A stretch of 64,000 bases of DNA from assembly GCA_017893485.1 (NCBI GenBank), contig JACEHZ010000373.1, positions 496,001 to 560,000 on the forward strand, given 5' to 3'. The number at the start of each line of letters is the position of its first letter. The stretch's first letter is position 1. The notes beneath the pieces are model-generated. The model saw only the letters and a list, made by a program, of their open reading frames with translations. It was not told the origin of the DNA and searched no databases. Source of the DNA: Hemerocallis citrina. Lineage: Eukaryota; Streptophyta; Magnoliopsida; Asparagales; Asphodelaceae. A program made the translations under genes and the position numbers. Shown piece by piece: positions 36,127 through 47,026 of the stretch.

Positions 36127-36576
36127 ACCCCCTAGGTCGGCCACCACCCCCCATGCACCCCTCACTCTTCTCACTTCATTTTTAAACCCCTCTCTTCATT
36201 CTCATTTCAGATTTTTGAACTTTTTACAGAAAAAAGAGAAGGAGAGAGTGAAAGAAGACAAGATAAGGACGAGATCAAGAGCACTTTGGAGGAGGAATTG
36301 GAAGAGGAGACCAAGCTACTCTCATCATCTCAACTACACCAAAGGGTGAGGAGTTATCTAAACTTATGTTCTTGTTTTCTTGTTTGATTTCTTGCATGAA
36401 ATAAGTAGTAGTGGCTTTGAATTGGATGGTTAGTGGTAGTTTGTTTAGAATCTGGAACTGAGAACAGAAAAACATAAACTACATGCTAAATTCCCAAATT
36501 TTCAGAGAACAATATTGATGGAAATTGATCTTTAAACTTTTACATGATGATCTTATACATGTCTGGAGACTACATG
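35704..36576 (+). repeat. C 3' LTR, first part
   Basis: It matches 20095-20980 of the 5' LTR. The pyrimidine-rich block is expanded here to a run of about 31 C at 36095-36125, preceded by more C broken by single T. Element D begins at 36577. Confidence 0.85.
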
Positions 36577-37179
36577 TGTAGCGCCCCGAATTTCTAATAT
36601 GAGAGCTTAGAAAATACGTGGCGAAATCCCAGTAATCCACTTCAATACAACAATAAACACCAACAAACACCACTAAAATTTTCTTTCTTTTATTACAACA
36701 ATTATTACAAATCCCAGCGGAAGTCTAATCATCTCAACACAAATTAATCTTTGTATTTACAACTCAGAATGATCTCAAATTCCTTTACAGTTTTACACCA
36801 ATCACTAAATAATCCAATTATCTCAAACTGCCCACTCAAGCATCCAACCTCCAATCTAAGCAATAACCTGCAACATGTGAGGCTAGAGTTGAACCCTAAC
36901 CCCCAAACTACGGGGTCAGCCATAAATGGTGTGAGTGGTGACAAATCAAACAAAACATCATAAATGAACTGAAATAATAATATCCAACGAATAATCATCA
37001 AGGACTAAAGTATGAAGTAACAATAAAAGAGTAGTGGGTGATACCAAAAACCAAAAAGCCAAGTGTGGGTAAAAACAGGAAATCCAAATGCATAATAGTG
37101 ATTCAAGAAAACATCATGACTACATGCTGACAACGATGACTACTAAGAGATGAAGATAAACTATGATAATTTGCCCATG

Positions 37180-37465
37180 CTTGATCATTCCGGAGATTGA
37201 TCCCACATCACAGGTATTTTCCCTGGATAATTCAGGAGATCATCCCACATCTAAACATAGACTCATCATCACAATAATACCCCAAAAGCGTCGCCTCGAA
37301 TCCGATCATTCAGTAGGTCAATCCCACATCTCAAGATAATTACTTGGATAATTCAGGAGAAATACCTCACATCTCAGGTTAACTACCTGGATAATTCCGG
37401 AGATAAATCACACATCACAAGTTAACTACTTGGATAATTCAGGAGATTAAATCCTACATCAAAAG
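37180..37465. repeat. ~43-bp tandem repeats in D LTR
   Basis: TGGATAATTC recurs at 37345, 37388 and 37431 (43-bp steps), with looser copies to the left; each carries AGGAGA and CACATC. The same block occurs in the other LTR at about 44870-45155. Confidence 0.82.
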
Positions 37466-37843
37466 CCTTACTGAGGTGCATAACTCAAGTTCCCATTCGT
37501 CATGACACTACTAATGCCTGTCCTTATTAGTTTGGGTTACTGAACAAATCCCCTAGAGTAGTGTACCCTACCGGACTAAAAAATATGAATAACTGAAAGT
37601 TTGCCTCAATGGGCCTCAACAAATAACTGAACAAATATCTCAACACCGGTATACTAGGGTCACATACTTCTAAAGACTCAAAAACAATTATCTGAACAAA
37701 ATTCCACTAAACAAGTGGCTCAGCTGAATATCTCAAAATCATGTTCTTAACTGAACATCTCGAAATCAAAGACTGAACAAACATCTCAAAATCAAACACT
37801 AAACAGAAGATCTCAAAACCAAATACAAAGATCCCTCAGGACC

Positions 37844-38168
37844 AGTCGACTGTATAGCACATCAGTCGACTGTCCAGAGGACATAATCCAAAATTTCTCA
37901 AAAATAAGCTAAGGTATGATCGGTCGACTTATCAAGAAGTCAGTCGACTGCCCCGAGACAAAACAAATAATTCTCATCAAATATTCTAAGTATATCAGTC
38001 GACTAAAAGGGGTTCATAGGTCGACTGTCCCGAAGGACTGAACAAAATTACAAACAGAAGACCAGTCGACTGACCTCAGTCTAGGTCGACTGTCCCGAAC
38101 AATGCTCAAAGACTAAAAGTACAGCAGTAGGCTCGTACCAGTCGACTGCTCTATAGGCCAGTCGACTG
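37844..38168. repeat. Five paired GTCGAC palindromes in D 3' LTR
   Basis: Cores at 37846/37866, 37923/37943, 37998/38020, 38065/38085 and 38141/38161. Spacing within pairs is 20, 20, 22, 20 and 20 bp; between pairs 77, 75, 67 and 76 bp. Bases between palindromes differ from pair to pair. The commonest form is CAGTCGACTG. Confidence 0.93.
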
Positions 38169-39330
38169 TCGGCTACAGATTTCTAAAAACAGGTCTGAAC
38201 ACAAAAATCAAACTGGAGTTTTCTAAAGATCCACTGATCATAAAAATTAATTTGTATCCAGGCAAATAAACAACTCTCAATAATCTCCATCAAGGATACA
38301 TTACTCAATCAATCAAATACTCAAATCTCAAGTCCTCATGATCTAGACTCCTAATCTTTCTATTAGGGTTTCTCATCAAAACTTCTTACACAACTCAATC
38401 AAAATCTGAACTACCCCCAAAAGATCCAGATGTTTACCATCTGATCACAACATTATCCATTCTTAATATGTCTCCCAACAATACGATCTCATAAATCAAA
38501 CCTTTCCTCAACAACTTAATAATTTCTCATACATGATCCAAATATCAATAAGAGTTCTCATCCTCCATATCCAAATAAAAGATCCATATCTTACGCACAA
38601 TGAGACTAACAAAATAATGACATAATGAACACAAACAAGCATAACAAAGATCTTACGTCATTCATCAATCGAATAACAAAGCAAAGCAAAACAAAACAAA
38701 CAAAACAATCCACTCACCTTTGATTCGAAGAAAAATCCACAAAAAGCTTTCTCCTTGCTAGATCCAAGAATCCTCCTTTTTGCTCCTCAAAATAATCTCA
38801 AAATCTGAATATGCTCAATGACGGCTGGGAAGAGAGAATCCCTTAAATATGCCGGATTGTATATTAGGGTTTTATTCCCACTTTGCAAAATAATCCTTTC
38901 CAAAAATACTTCTTGCATATATATACTTCTTTTCTTGAAAATTGAATCAAATATCATTTAAATTAGGGTCTAATAGAAAAATATATTTCTAAACCTCAAC
39001 AATTACTGATCGGAATGTCCAGTAAATATGTTTTGCATTCTAACCCTCAAAATTGTCAATTTTGCAAATAAGTCCTTCTTTTCTCAAAAGTTGCAAATAG
39101 GCATAATTAATTTCAGAAAAATCTGGAAAAATATTAAATAGTTCTCAAATAATAAATAATGATTTTTCATAAGGAAAACTAAAATTTTCAAACTTCTGAA
39201 AAGCCATTTGCACGTGTTTTGCACGTGTACAAAAGATAAATCTTTTAGAAAATATATATCAAATACTCAAAATCATTTAAAATTTATTTTCAAATAATTA
39301 AAATAATATTTGAAAATACGGGGTTCTACA

Positions 39331-39348
39331 TCACTCCCTCCTTAGAAG
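39331..39348 (-). other. D polypurine tract
   Basis: On the minus strand CTAAGGAGGGAGTGA abuts the LTR start TGTAGAACCCC. Confidence 0.85.
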
Positions 39349-39532
39349 AGTTCTGTCCTCAGAACTACTACTAATGAGTTCAAACACATACCAACACAAG
39401 GAAACAATACTTCATAAATAGATCATAATCCAAATAATTTCATATAACATCACAATCAAATAAAGGATTATATCATGTATCAATCAATGGTACAATCATT
39501 CAAGAATTACAATCACGTACAAGAAAATACAT

Positions 39533-42500
39533 TCATACAAACAATCCAGGAAAATCCTTCTGCATGCGATCCTCTGGCTCCCATGTAGCCTCCTCAAACT
39601 GTTGATTCCTTCACAATACTTTGACCATAGGTATCACCTTGCTTCTAAGGACTTTCTCCCTACGATCAACGATCTCAACAGGCTGTTCTTTGTAGCTCAA
39701 GTTCACCTGTAGATCTTCAGGAACTTCCACCAACTGATGCTTCTGATCGGCCACATACTTCCTCAGTAATGATACATGAAACACATCATGCACCTGAGCC
39801 AACTCCTCTGGAAGCTTCAATCTGTACGCGGTCTTGCCAATCCGCTCCACGATCCTGTATGGCCCAATATACCTTGGCGCCAACTTGCCTCCCTTACCAA
39901 ATCTGATCACTCCTTTGGTCGGAGAAACCTTGAGAAAAACTGCATCCCCAACCTCAAACTCCAAATCTCTCCGTCGAGTGTCAGCATAACTCTTTTGCCG
40001 ACTCTGAGCTTCAACCAATCTCTTGCGAATCAGCTCAATCTGCTCTGACGTCTGCTGTACGATCTCAGGACCATACATCTTCCTCTCGCCAACCTCATAC
40101 CAACATACAGGTGTCCTGCACCTCCGCCCGTACAAAGCCTCATACGGTGCCATCCCAATACTTGCATGGTAACTGTTGTTATAAGCAAACTCAACCAATG
40201 TCAAGTATCTCTCCCAACTACCACCAAAGTCCATAACACAAGCTCTCAACATATCTTCCAGCACTCGATTCACCCTCTCCGTCTGACCATCTGTCTACGG
40301 ATGAAATGCTGTACTGAACTCAGTTCTGGTGCCCAAAGCTGCTTGTAAACTTCTCCAAAACCTTGAGGTAAACCTCGGATCTCTGTCAGAAACAATTGAC
40401 ACAGGGACTCCATGAAGTCTCACAATTTCTCCAATGTACAACTCAGCCAATTTCTCCATTGACCAAGTAATCTTCATGGCTAGAAAATGTGCCGACTTAG
40501 TCAATCGGTCCACAACGACCCAAATCGAGTCATTGCCCTTTGAACTCCTCGGCAAACCTGTGATAAAGTCCATGCTGACATTTTCCCACTTCCACTCCAG
40601 AATGGGTAATGGCTGTAACAAGCCTCCAGGTCTCTGATTCTCTGCCTTGATCTGCTGACAAGTCAGACACCTTGCCACAAAATCTGCTACATCCCGCTTC
40701 ATACCAGACCACCAAAAATGTGGTTTGATGTCCCTGTACATCTTCGTGCCTCCTGGATGAACTGATAACAATGTACTGTGTGCCTCCTGCAAGATACTCT
40801 CTCTCAATCCTGCATCATCTGGAACACACAACCTCTCACCCATCCAAAGAACTCCATCTTGGACACGAAATTCTGATAACTTGCCTTCTGAAACCTGCTG
40901 CAACATCTTCTGGATCTTTGAATCTGATCTCTGACCTTCCACAATCTTCTCTCTCAAAGACGGCTGCAGCCTCAACTGAGCCAAAGATGCCCCTAAACCT
41001 CGCAGTACCACCTCGATACCTGCCTGATCGATCTCTGCTGCCAACTCCCTTCGAGTAGTGATCAACCTTGACAAACTACTCTTCCTGCTAAGTCCATCAG
41101 CCACCACATTCGCCTTGCCTGGATGATACTTGATCTCAGGACGAATGTCTTCCAAAACTTCCAACCATCTTCTCTGTCGAAGATTCAAATCCCTCTGCTG
41201 ATAAATATACTTCAGGCTCTTGTGGTCAATGTACATATTGACCTTCTCACCATAAACATAATGCCTCCATAGCTTCAAGGCATATATGATAGCTGCTAGC
41301 TCCAAATCGTGCGTCGGATAATTCTTCTCATGCGGACGCAACTGCCTCGAACCATAAGCAATGACCTTGCCTTCCTGCATCAAGACACATCCCAAACCTC
41401 TGAGAGATGCATCACTGTAGATATCATAATCTTTCCCAGCTTGCGGCAATGCTAATATAGGTGCAGTAGTCAACCTTTCCTTTAACTCAAGGAAACTCTC
41501 CTCGCACTTATCTGTCCACACAAATGCCACACTCTTCCGGGTCAAACCTGTCAATGGAACTGCAATCTGAGAATACCCCTGAATAAACCTCCTGTAGTAA
41601 CCAGCTAATCCCAAGAAGCTTCTCACTTCCTTCACTGACGTCGGCCTGGGCCAATCCTTCACTGCTTCCACTTTCTGAGGATCAGTAGCTACTCCCTCCT
41701 TAGAAAGAATATGACCAAGGAAAGCTACCTCAGACTTCCAAAATTCACACTTCGACAATTTGGCATACAAGCTGTGCTCCTGCAATGTCTGTAATACCGC
41801 TGTCAAGTGCTTAGAATGATCCTCCTCCGACTTCGAATACACCAAGATATCATCGATGAAGACCACCACGAAGGAATCAATAAACGGCCTCAACACCCGA
41901 TTCATCATATCCATAAAAACTGCTGGCGCATTCGTCAACCCGAATGGCATCACCAAAAACTCATACAACCCATGACGAGTCCTGAAAGCTGTCTTACTCA
42001 CATCTTCCTCCTTGACTCGAACCTGATGATATCCCGATCTCAAATCAATCTTCGAAAATACCGCTGCTCCTCGAAGCCTGTCGAACAAATCATCAATCCG
42101 TGGCAACAGATACTTGTTCTGAACAGTCACCCTATTCAACTCCCGATAGTCAATGCACATCCTCATCGACCCATCCTTCTTCTTGACCAACAACACTGGC
42201 GCTCCCCACGGAGATGAACTCGGTCTGACAAGCCCTTTGCTCAAAAGCTCTTCAATCTGCTTCTTCACTTCATCCTGCTCTACAGGTGCCATCCTGTACG
42301 GAGCCTTGGAAATCGGCGCACTCCCCGGCTGAACGTTGATACAAAACTTTACATCTCTCTGCGGCGGTAACCCTGGAAAGTCATCCAAGAACACCTGAGG
42401 AAAACTTCGAACCACCGGAATGCCCTTGACTTCATCTGCAACAGACTTCTTAGATACCATTGCAGCCACCTGCGGGATCTTCTTCTTCCCTTGGAAAGTT

Positions 42501-42846
42501 ACTGCAGGTCCACCTGGTGCTTTCACCAACACCTCCTTCTGCTTGCAATCAATTGTGGCATCATATATAGCCATCCAATCGATGCCTACAATGACATCTA
42601 CTCCCAACACTTGAAGTTCGATCAAGTCGATGCCGAACATCCTTCCACCAATCTCGATATCACAGCCCTCGTAATATCGATCCGCTACTAGCTCTTCACC
42701 TGACGGCGTTGCCACCGACAAAACCCTGCCTGGAAATAACTTAGGTTCCAAACCTAAGATCCTTGCAAAACTTGGCGATACAAATGTATGCGATGAACCA
42801 GTGTCAAACAAAACCTTTGCTTTAATTCCATTTATTAAAACAACTC
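39533..42846 (-). pseudogene. D pol: protease-RT-RNase H-integrase-chromodomain, two nonsense codons
   Basis: Protease: [16 protein letters not shown] (DTG). [17 protein letters not shown] and [13 protein letters not shown]. RNase [16 protein letters not shown] and [16 protein letters not shown]. Integrase: zinc segment ([12 protein letters not shown]), core aspartates in [13 protein letters not shown] and [14 protein letters not shown]. The C-terminus has GPYRIVERIGKTAYRLKLP and VHDVFHVSLLRKY, then a chromodomain-like EEATWEPEDRMQKDFP. A TAG at 40295-40297 lies in the integrase and a TGA at 39611-39613 just before the chromodomain; the frame is otherwise unbroken to 39533. Chromodomains are thought to steer chromovirus insertion to heterochromatin. 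The exon start at 42846 follows from the proposed intron. Confidence 0.88.
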
Positions 42847-42946
42847 CTGTTACAATAAGAATGATACTCAATCTTAAATTGTTCTGAAATAAAAGTTTTA
42901 TTCATTACACTGATTCAAAATGAAAGAAATCAAAATTCCTGCATAC
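42847..42946 (-). other. Putative 100-nt intron between D gag and pol
   Basis: On the minus strand the segment begins GTATGC after ACAGG and ends TATTGTAACAG. Its removal would join the gag frame (upstream of 42947) to the pol frame (from 42846) exactly in phase, just before the [10 protein letters not shown] segment ahead of the protease DTG. Unspliced RNA stops at 42930-42932, inside this segment, giving Gag alone. Other AG sites (e.g. ATTTCAG) lie inside it. Splicing is inference; the signals and the frame are seen. Confidence 0.6.
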
Positions 42947-44021
42947 CCTGTATTACATCTTCCGAGTTTCTCGCATCCTCCTCGGTCAATGCAAATACTC
43001 GCCCTTGCCTCTTCGGGACTTTGCTTCCACCCGAACCGTCTTTCTTCAGTTGTGGACAATGGGGCTTTGAGTGTCCAGTCTGCCCACACTGAGAACAAAC
43101 ATGCTCTGCCAACTTCGGACATGCTGACCTGTAATGTCCTACTTCCTTGCAGTAGTAGCAGGTCACTCCCTGAGCTCCAGATGCCTTCTGCACCGGTCCA
43201 CTGAACTTTGCCTGCTTCGCGGGGAATCCCTTCCCACTCTGGCCTGATGCTGGCCTCTTGTTCCGGTTCCAAGAATCCTGCTTCTCCTGAAACAAGTCCA
43301 TATCCTCTTCAGTCATCGCGGCCCTCCTGACCAGCTTGTCAAATCTTCTAATGCCCAATGGAACCATCCTTGACCTCAAGTTTGGCCTCAATCCTAGCTC
43401 AAACTTTTTGGCCTTCTTTGCTTCGTCCATGACCAACTCTGGTGCATACCTCGAAAGTTGAGCGAATTTCGTCTCATACTCCCGAACAGTCATGCTCCCC
43501 TGCTGAAGGTTCATGAACTCAGTCGCCTTCTTCTCCTGAACATCAAGAGGAAAGAAACGATCTCTGAACTCCTCCAGAAAAGCTTCCCATGTCAGCTGCT
43601 GATCTCCCAAGTTCCTCTTCAATGACTCCCACCATACACCAGCATCTTTCTCGAGCTGCATCGAAGCCAACTTCACCTTGCTAGCTTCAGGAGTCTCCGA
43701 CACTTCGAAGATCGTCTGCATCTTCCTGATCCAATCATCTGCTGCTGTTGGATCAGCTTGCCCCTCAAAGACTGGTGGCCTCATCCTCTTAAAGGATTCA
43801 ATCTGCTTTATGGGGTCGGCATTCACCAATCCATGACCAGCTCCATGATTTGGCGGCGGGTTCTGCTGCTGCGCTTGCTGCTGTGCCACATTGAGTGCCA
43901 TCAGCGTATTCAACGTCTGATATAATTTGGCAAACTCAGCTTCAAGGTCGATCCCATTCCCTCGGGAACTACCAGATCCATCCTCATTATTGCCACCATT
44001 TCTACCTCTGGGTGCAACCAT
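42930..44021 (-). CDS. D Gag protein, intact (363 aa)
   Basis: The ATG at 44021 opens MVAPRGRNGGNNEDG. The chromovirus gag core covers about residues 70-230 (IESFKRMRPPVFEGQAD; TWEAFLEEFRDRFFPLD; VREYETKFAQLSRYAPEL; RSRMVPLGIRRFDKLVRR). Two CCHC knuckles are near residues 290-330 (CYYCKEVGHYRSAC, CSQCGQTGHSKPHC). It ends at a stop at 42930-42932. No internal stops are present, in contrast to the gag of C. It would build particles and package RNA, possibly also that of gag-only C-type relatives. This is the only full-length intact retroelement gene in the window. Confidence 0.9.
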   Translation of the reverse strand: MVAPRGRNGGNNEDGSGSSRGNGIDLEAEFAKLYQTLNTLMALNVAQQQAQQQNPPPNHGAGHGLVNADPIKQIESFKRMRPPVFEGQADPTAADDWIRKMQTIFEVSETPEASKVKLASMQLEKDAGVWWESLKRNLGDQQLTWEAFLEEFRDRFFPLDVQEKKATEFMNLQQGSMTVREYETKFAQLSRYAPELVMDEAKKAKKFELGLRPNLRSRMVPLGIRRFDKLVRRAAMTEEDMDLFQEKQDSWNRNKRPASGQSGKGFPAKQAKFSGPVQKASGAQGVTCYYCKEVGHYRSACPKLAEHVCSQCGQTGHSKPHCPQLKKDGSGGSKVPKRQGRVFALTEEDARNSEDVIQGMQEF

Positions 44022-44250
44022 TTTGAATACTGCAAAACGAGGGTAAAGTTAGAGCACACATACAATTCAAACTCATATCAATACCCCATGGCAAAACCAT
44101 AACCATACCCCCAACCATAATTTCAAACCAAACATCATAATTTAATTCTATGTGATACTCACACTCTGATGTCCACACCTAGGTACTCACTCTCTAGTGT
44201 CCACACCTAGGTTGGTTGTCATACTAAGTCTATTATTACATTGAAGCGGA

Positions 44251-44262
44251 GCTCTGATACCA
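44251..44262 (-). other. D primer-binding site
   Basis: TGGTATCAGAGC on the minus strand, five bases from the LTR, is the initiator-methionine tRNA primer site. Confidence 0.92.
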
Positions 44263-44267
44263 ATCTC

Positions 44268-47021
44268 TGTAGCGCCCCGAATTTTTAATATGAGAGCTTA
44301 GAAAATACGTGGCGAAATCCCAGTAATCCACTTCAATACAACAATAAACACCAACAAACACCACTAAAATTTTCTTTCTTTTATTACAACAATTATTACA
44401 AATCCCAGCGGAAGTCTAATCATCTCAACACAAATTAATCTTTGTATTTACAACTCAGAATGATCTCAAATTCCTTTACAGTTTTACACCAATCACTAAA
44501 TAATCCAATTATCTCAAACTGCCCACTCAAGCATCCAACCTCCAATCTAAGCAATAACCTGCAACATGTGAGGCTAGAGTTGAACCCTAACCCCCAAACT
44601 ACGGGGTCAGCCATAAATGGTGTGAGTGGTGACAAATCAAACAAAACATCATAAATGAACTGAAATAATAATATCCAACGAATAATCATCAAGTACTAAA
44701 GTATGAAGTAACGATAAAAGAGTAGTGGGTGATACCAAAAACCAAAAAGCCAAGTGTGGGTAAAAACAGGAAATCCAAATGCATAATAGTGATTCAAGAA
44801 AACATCATGACTACATGCTGACAACGATGACTACTAAGAGATGAAGATAAACTATGATAATTTGCCCATGCTTGATCATTCCGGAGATTGATCCCACATC
44901 ACAGGTATTTTCCCTGGATAATTCAGGAGATCATCCCACATCTAAACATAGACTCATCATCACAATAATACCCCAAAAGCGTCGCCTCGACTCCGATCAG
45001 TCCGTAGGTCAATCCCACATCTCAAGATAATTACTTGGATAATTCAGGAGAAATACCTCACATCTCAGGTTAACTACCTGGATAATTCCGGAGATAAATC
45101 ACACATCACAAGTTAACTACTTGGATAATTCAGGAGATTAAATCCTACATCAAAAGCCTTACTGAGGTGCATAACTCAAGTTCCCATTCGTCATGACACT
45201 ACTAATGCCTGTCCTTATTAGTTTGGGTTACTGAACAAATCTCCTAGAGTAGTGTACCCTACCGGACTAAAAAATCTGAATAACTGAAAGTTTGCCTCAA
45301 TGGGCCTCAACAAATAACTGAACAAATATCTCAACACCGGTATACTAGGGTCACATACTTCTAAAGACTCAAAAACAATTATCTGAACAAAATTCCACTA
45401 AACAAGTGGCTCAGCTGAATATCTCAAAATCATGTTCTTAACTGAACATCTCGAAATCAAAGACTGAACAAACATCTCAAAATCAAACACTAAATAGAAG
45501 ATCTCAAAACCAAATACAAAGATCCCTCAGGACCAGTCGACTGTATAGCACATCAGTCGACTGTCCAGAGGACATAATCCAAAATTTCTCAAAAATAAGC
45601 TAAGGTATGATCGGTCGACTTATCAAGAAGTCAGTCGACTGCCCCGAGACAAAACAAATAATTCTCATCAAATATTCTAAGTATATCAGTCGACTAAAAG
45701 GGGTTCATAGGTCGACTGTCCCGAAGGACTGAACAAAATTACAAACAGAAGACCAGTCGACTGACCTCAGTCTAGGTCGACTGTCCCGAACAATGCTCAA
45801 AGACTAAAAGTACAGCAGTAGGCTCGTACCAGTCGACTGCTCTATAGGCCAGTCGACTGTCGGCTACAGATTTCTAAAAACAGGTCTGAACACAAAAATC
45901 AAACTGGAGTTTTCTAAAGATCCACTGATCATAAAAATTAATTTGTATCCAGGCAAATAAACAACTCTCAATAATCTCCATCAAGGATACATTACTCAAT
46001 CAATCAAATACTCAAATCTCAAGTCCTCATGATCTAGACTCCTAATCTTTCTATTAGGGTTTCTCATCAAAACTTCTTACACAACTCAATCAAAATCTGA
46101 ACTACCCCCAAAAGATCCAGATGTTTACCATCTGATCACAACATTATCCATTCTTAATATGTCTCCCAACCATACGATCTCATAAATCAAACCTTTCCTC
46201 AACAACTTAATAATTTCTCATACATGATCCAAATATCAATAAGAGTTCTCATCCTCCATATCCAAATAAAAGATCCATATCTTACGCACAATGAGACTAA
46301 CAAAATAATGACATAATGAACACAAACAAGCATAACAAAGATCTTACGTCATTCATCAATCGAATAACAAAGCAAAGCAAAACAAAACAAACAAAACAAT
46401 CCACTCACCTTTGATTCGAAGAAAAATCCACAAAAAGCTTTCTCCTTGCTAGATCCAAGAATCCTCCTTTTTGCTCCTCAAAATAATCTCAAAATCTGAA
46501 TATGCTCAATGACGGCTGGGAAGAGAGAATCCCTTAAATATGCCGGATTGTATATTAGGGTTTTATTCCCACTTTGCAAAATAATCCTTTCCAAAAATAC
46601 TTCTTGCATATATATACTTCTTTTCTTGAAAATTGAATCAAATATCATTTAAATTAGGGTCTAATAGAAAAATATATTTCTAAACCTCAACAATTACTGA
46701 TCGGAATGTCTAGTAAATATGTTTTGCATTCTAACCCTCAAAATTGTCAATTTTGCAAATAAGTCCTTCTTTTCTCAAAAGTTGCAAATAGGTATAATTA
46801 ATTTCAGAAAAATCTGGAAAAATATTAAATAGTTCTCAAATAATAAATAATGATTTTTCATAAGGAAAACTAAATTTTTCAAACTTCTGAAAAGCCATTC
46901 GCACGTGTTTTGCACGTGTACAAAAGATAAATCTTTTAGAAAATATATATCAAATACTCAAAATCATTTAAAATTTATTTTCAAATAATTAAAATAATAT
47001 TTGAAAATACGGGGTTCTACA
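44268..47021 (-). repeat. D 5' LTR (2754 bp)
   Basis: Same length as the 3' LTR and about 14 differences by eye. The palindrome pairs are at 45536/45556, 45614/45634, 45689/45711, 45756/45776 and 45832/45852, with spacing identical to the 3' LTR. On the minus strand the LTR end adjoins the primer site. Confidence 0.92.
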
Positions 47022-47026
47022 ACATG

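Larger units (their letters stand above)
36577..39330 (-). repeat. D 3' LTR (2754 bp)
   Basis: It contains 43-bp tandem repeats (37180-37465), the palindrome array (37844-38168) and no gene. The right end abuts the polypurine tract at 39331. Confidence 0.92.
36577..47021 (-). mobile_element. D: Tekay-like Ty3/gypsy chromovirus, young and nearly intact
   Basis: LTRs of 2754 bp each (36577-39330 and 44268-47021) start TGTAGCGCCCC and end GGGTTCTACA on the plus strand. The target duplication ACATG is perfect (36572-36576 and 47022-47026). The minus-strand interior has a primer site, full gag, a protease-RT-RNase H-integrase frame, a C-terminal chromodomain-like segment and a polypurine tract. 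The LTRs differ at about 14 positions by eye, so it inserted recently relative to its neighbours. Two nonsense codons in pol are the only breaks seen. Confidence 0.92.

Noticed and set aside
36744..37001. An 85-codon frame present in both LTRs of D (also 44435-44692)
   Set aside because: It is identical because the LTRs are duplicates; no start context or domain; not evidence of selection.
37844..38168. Possible CRISPR-like array (palindromic repeats with unique spacers)
   Set aside because: This is plant nuclear DNA inside an LTR; repeats are 10 bp with two alternating spacer lengths, and no cas-like gene is present. The resemblance is superficial.
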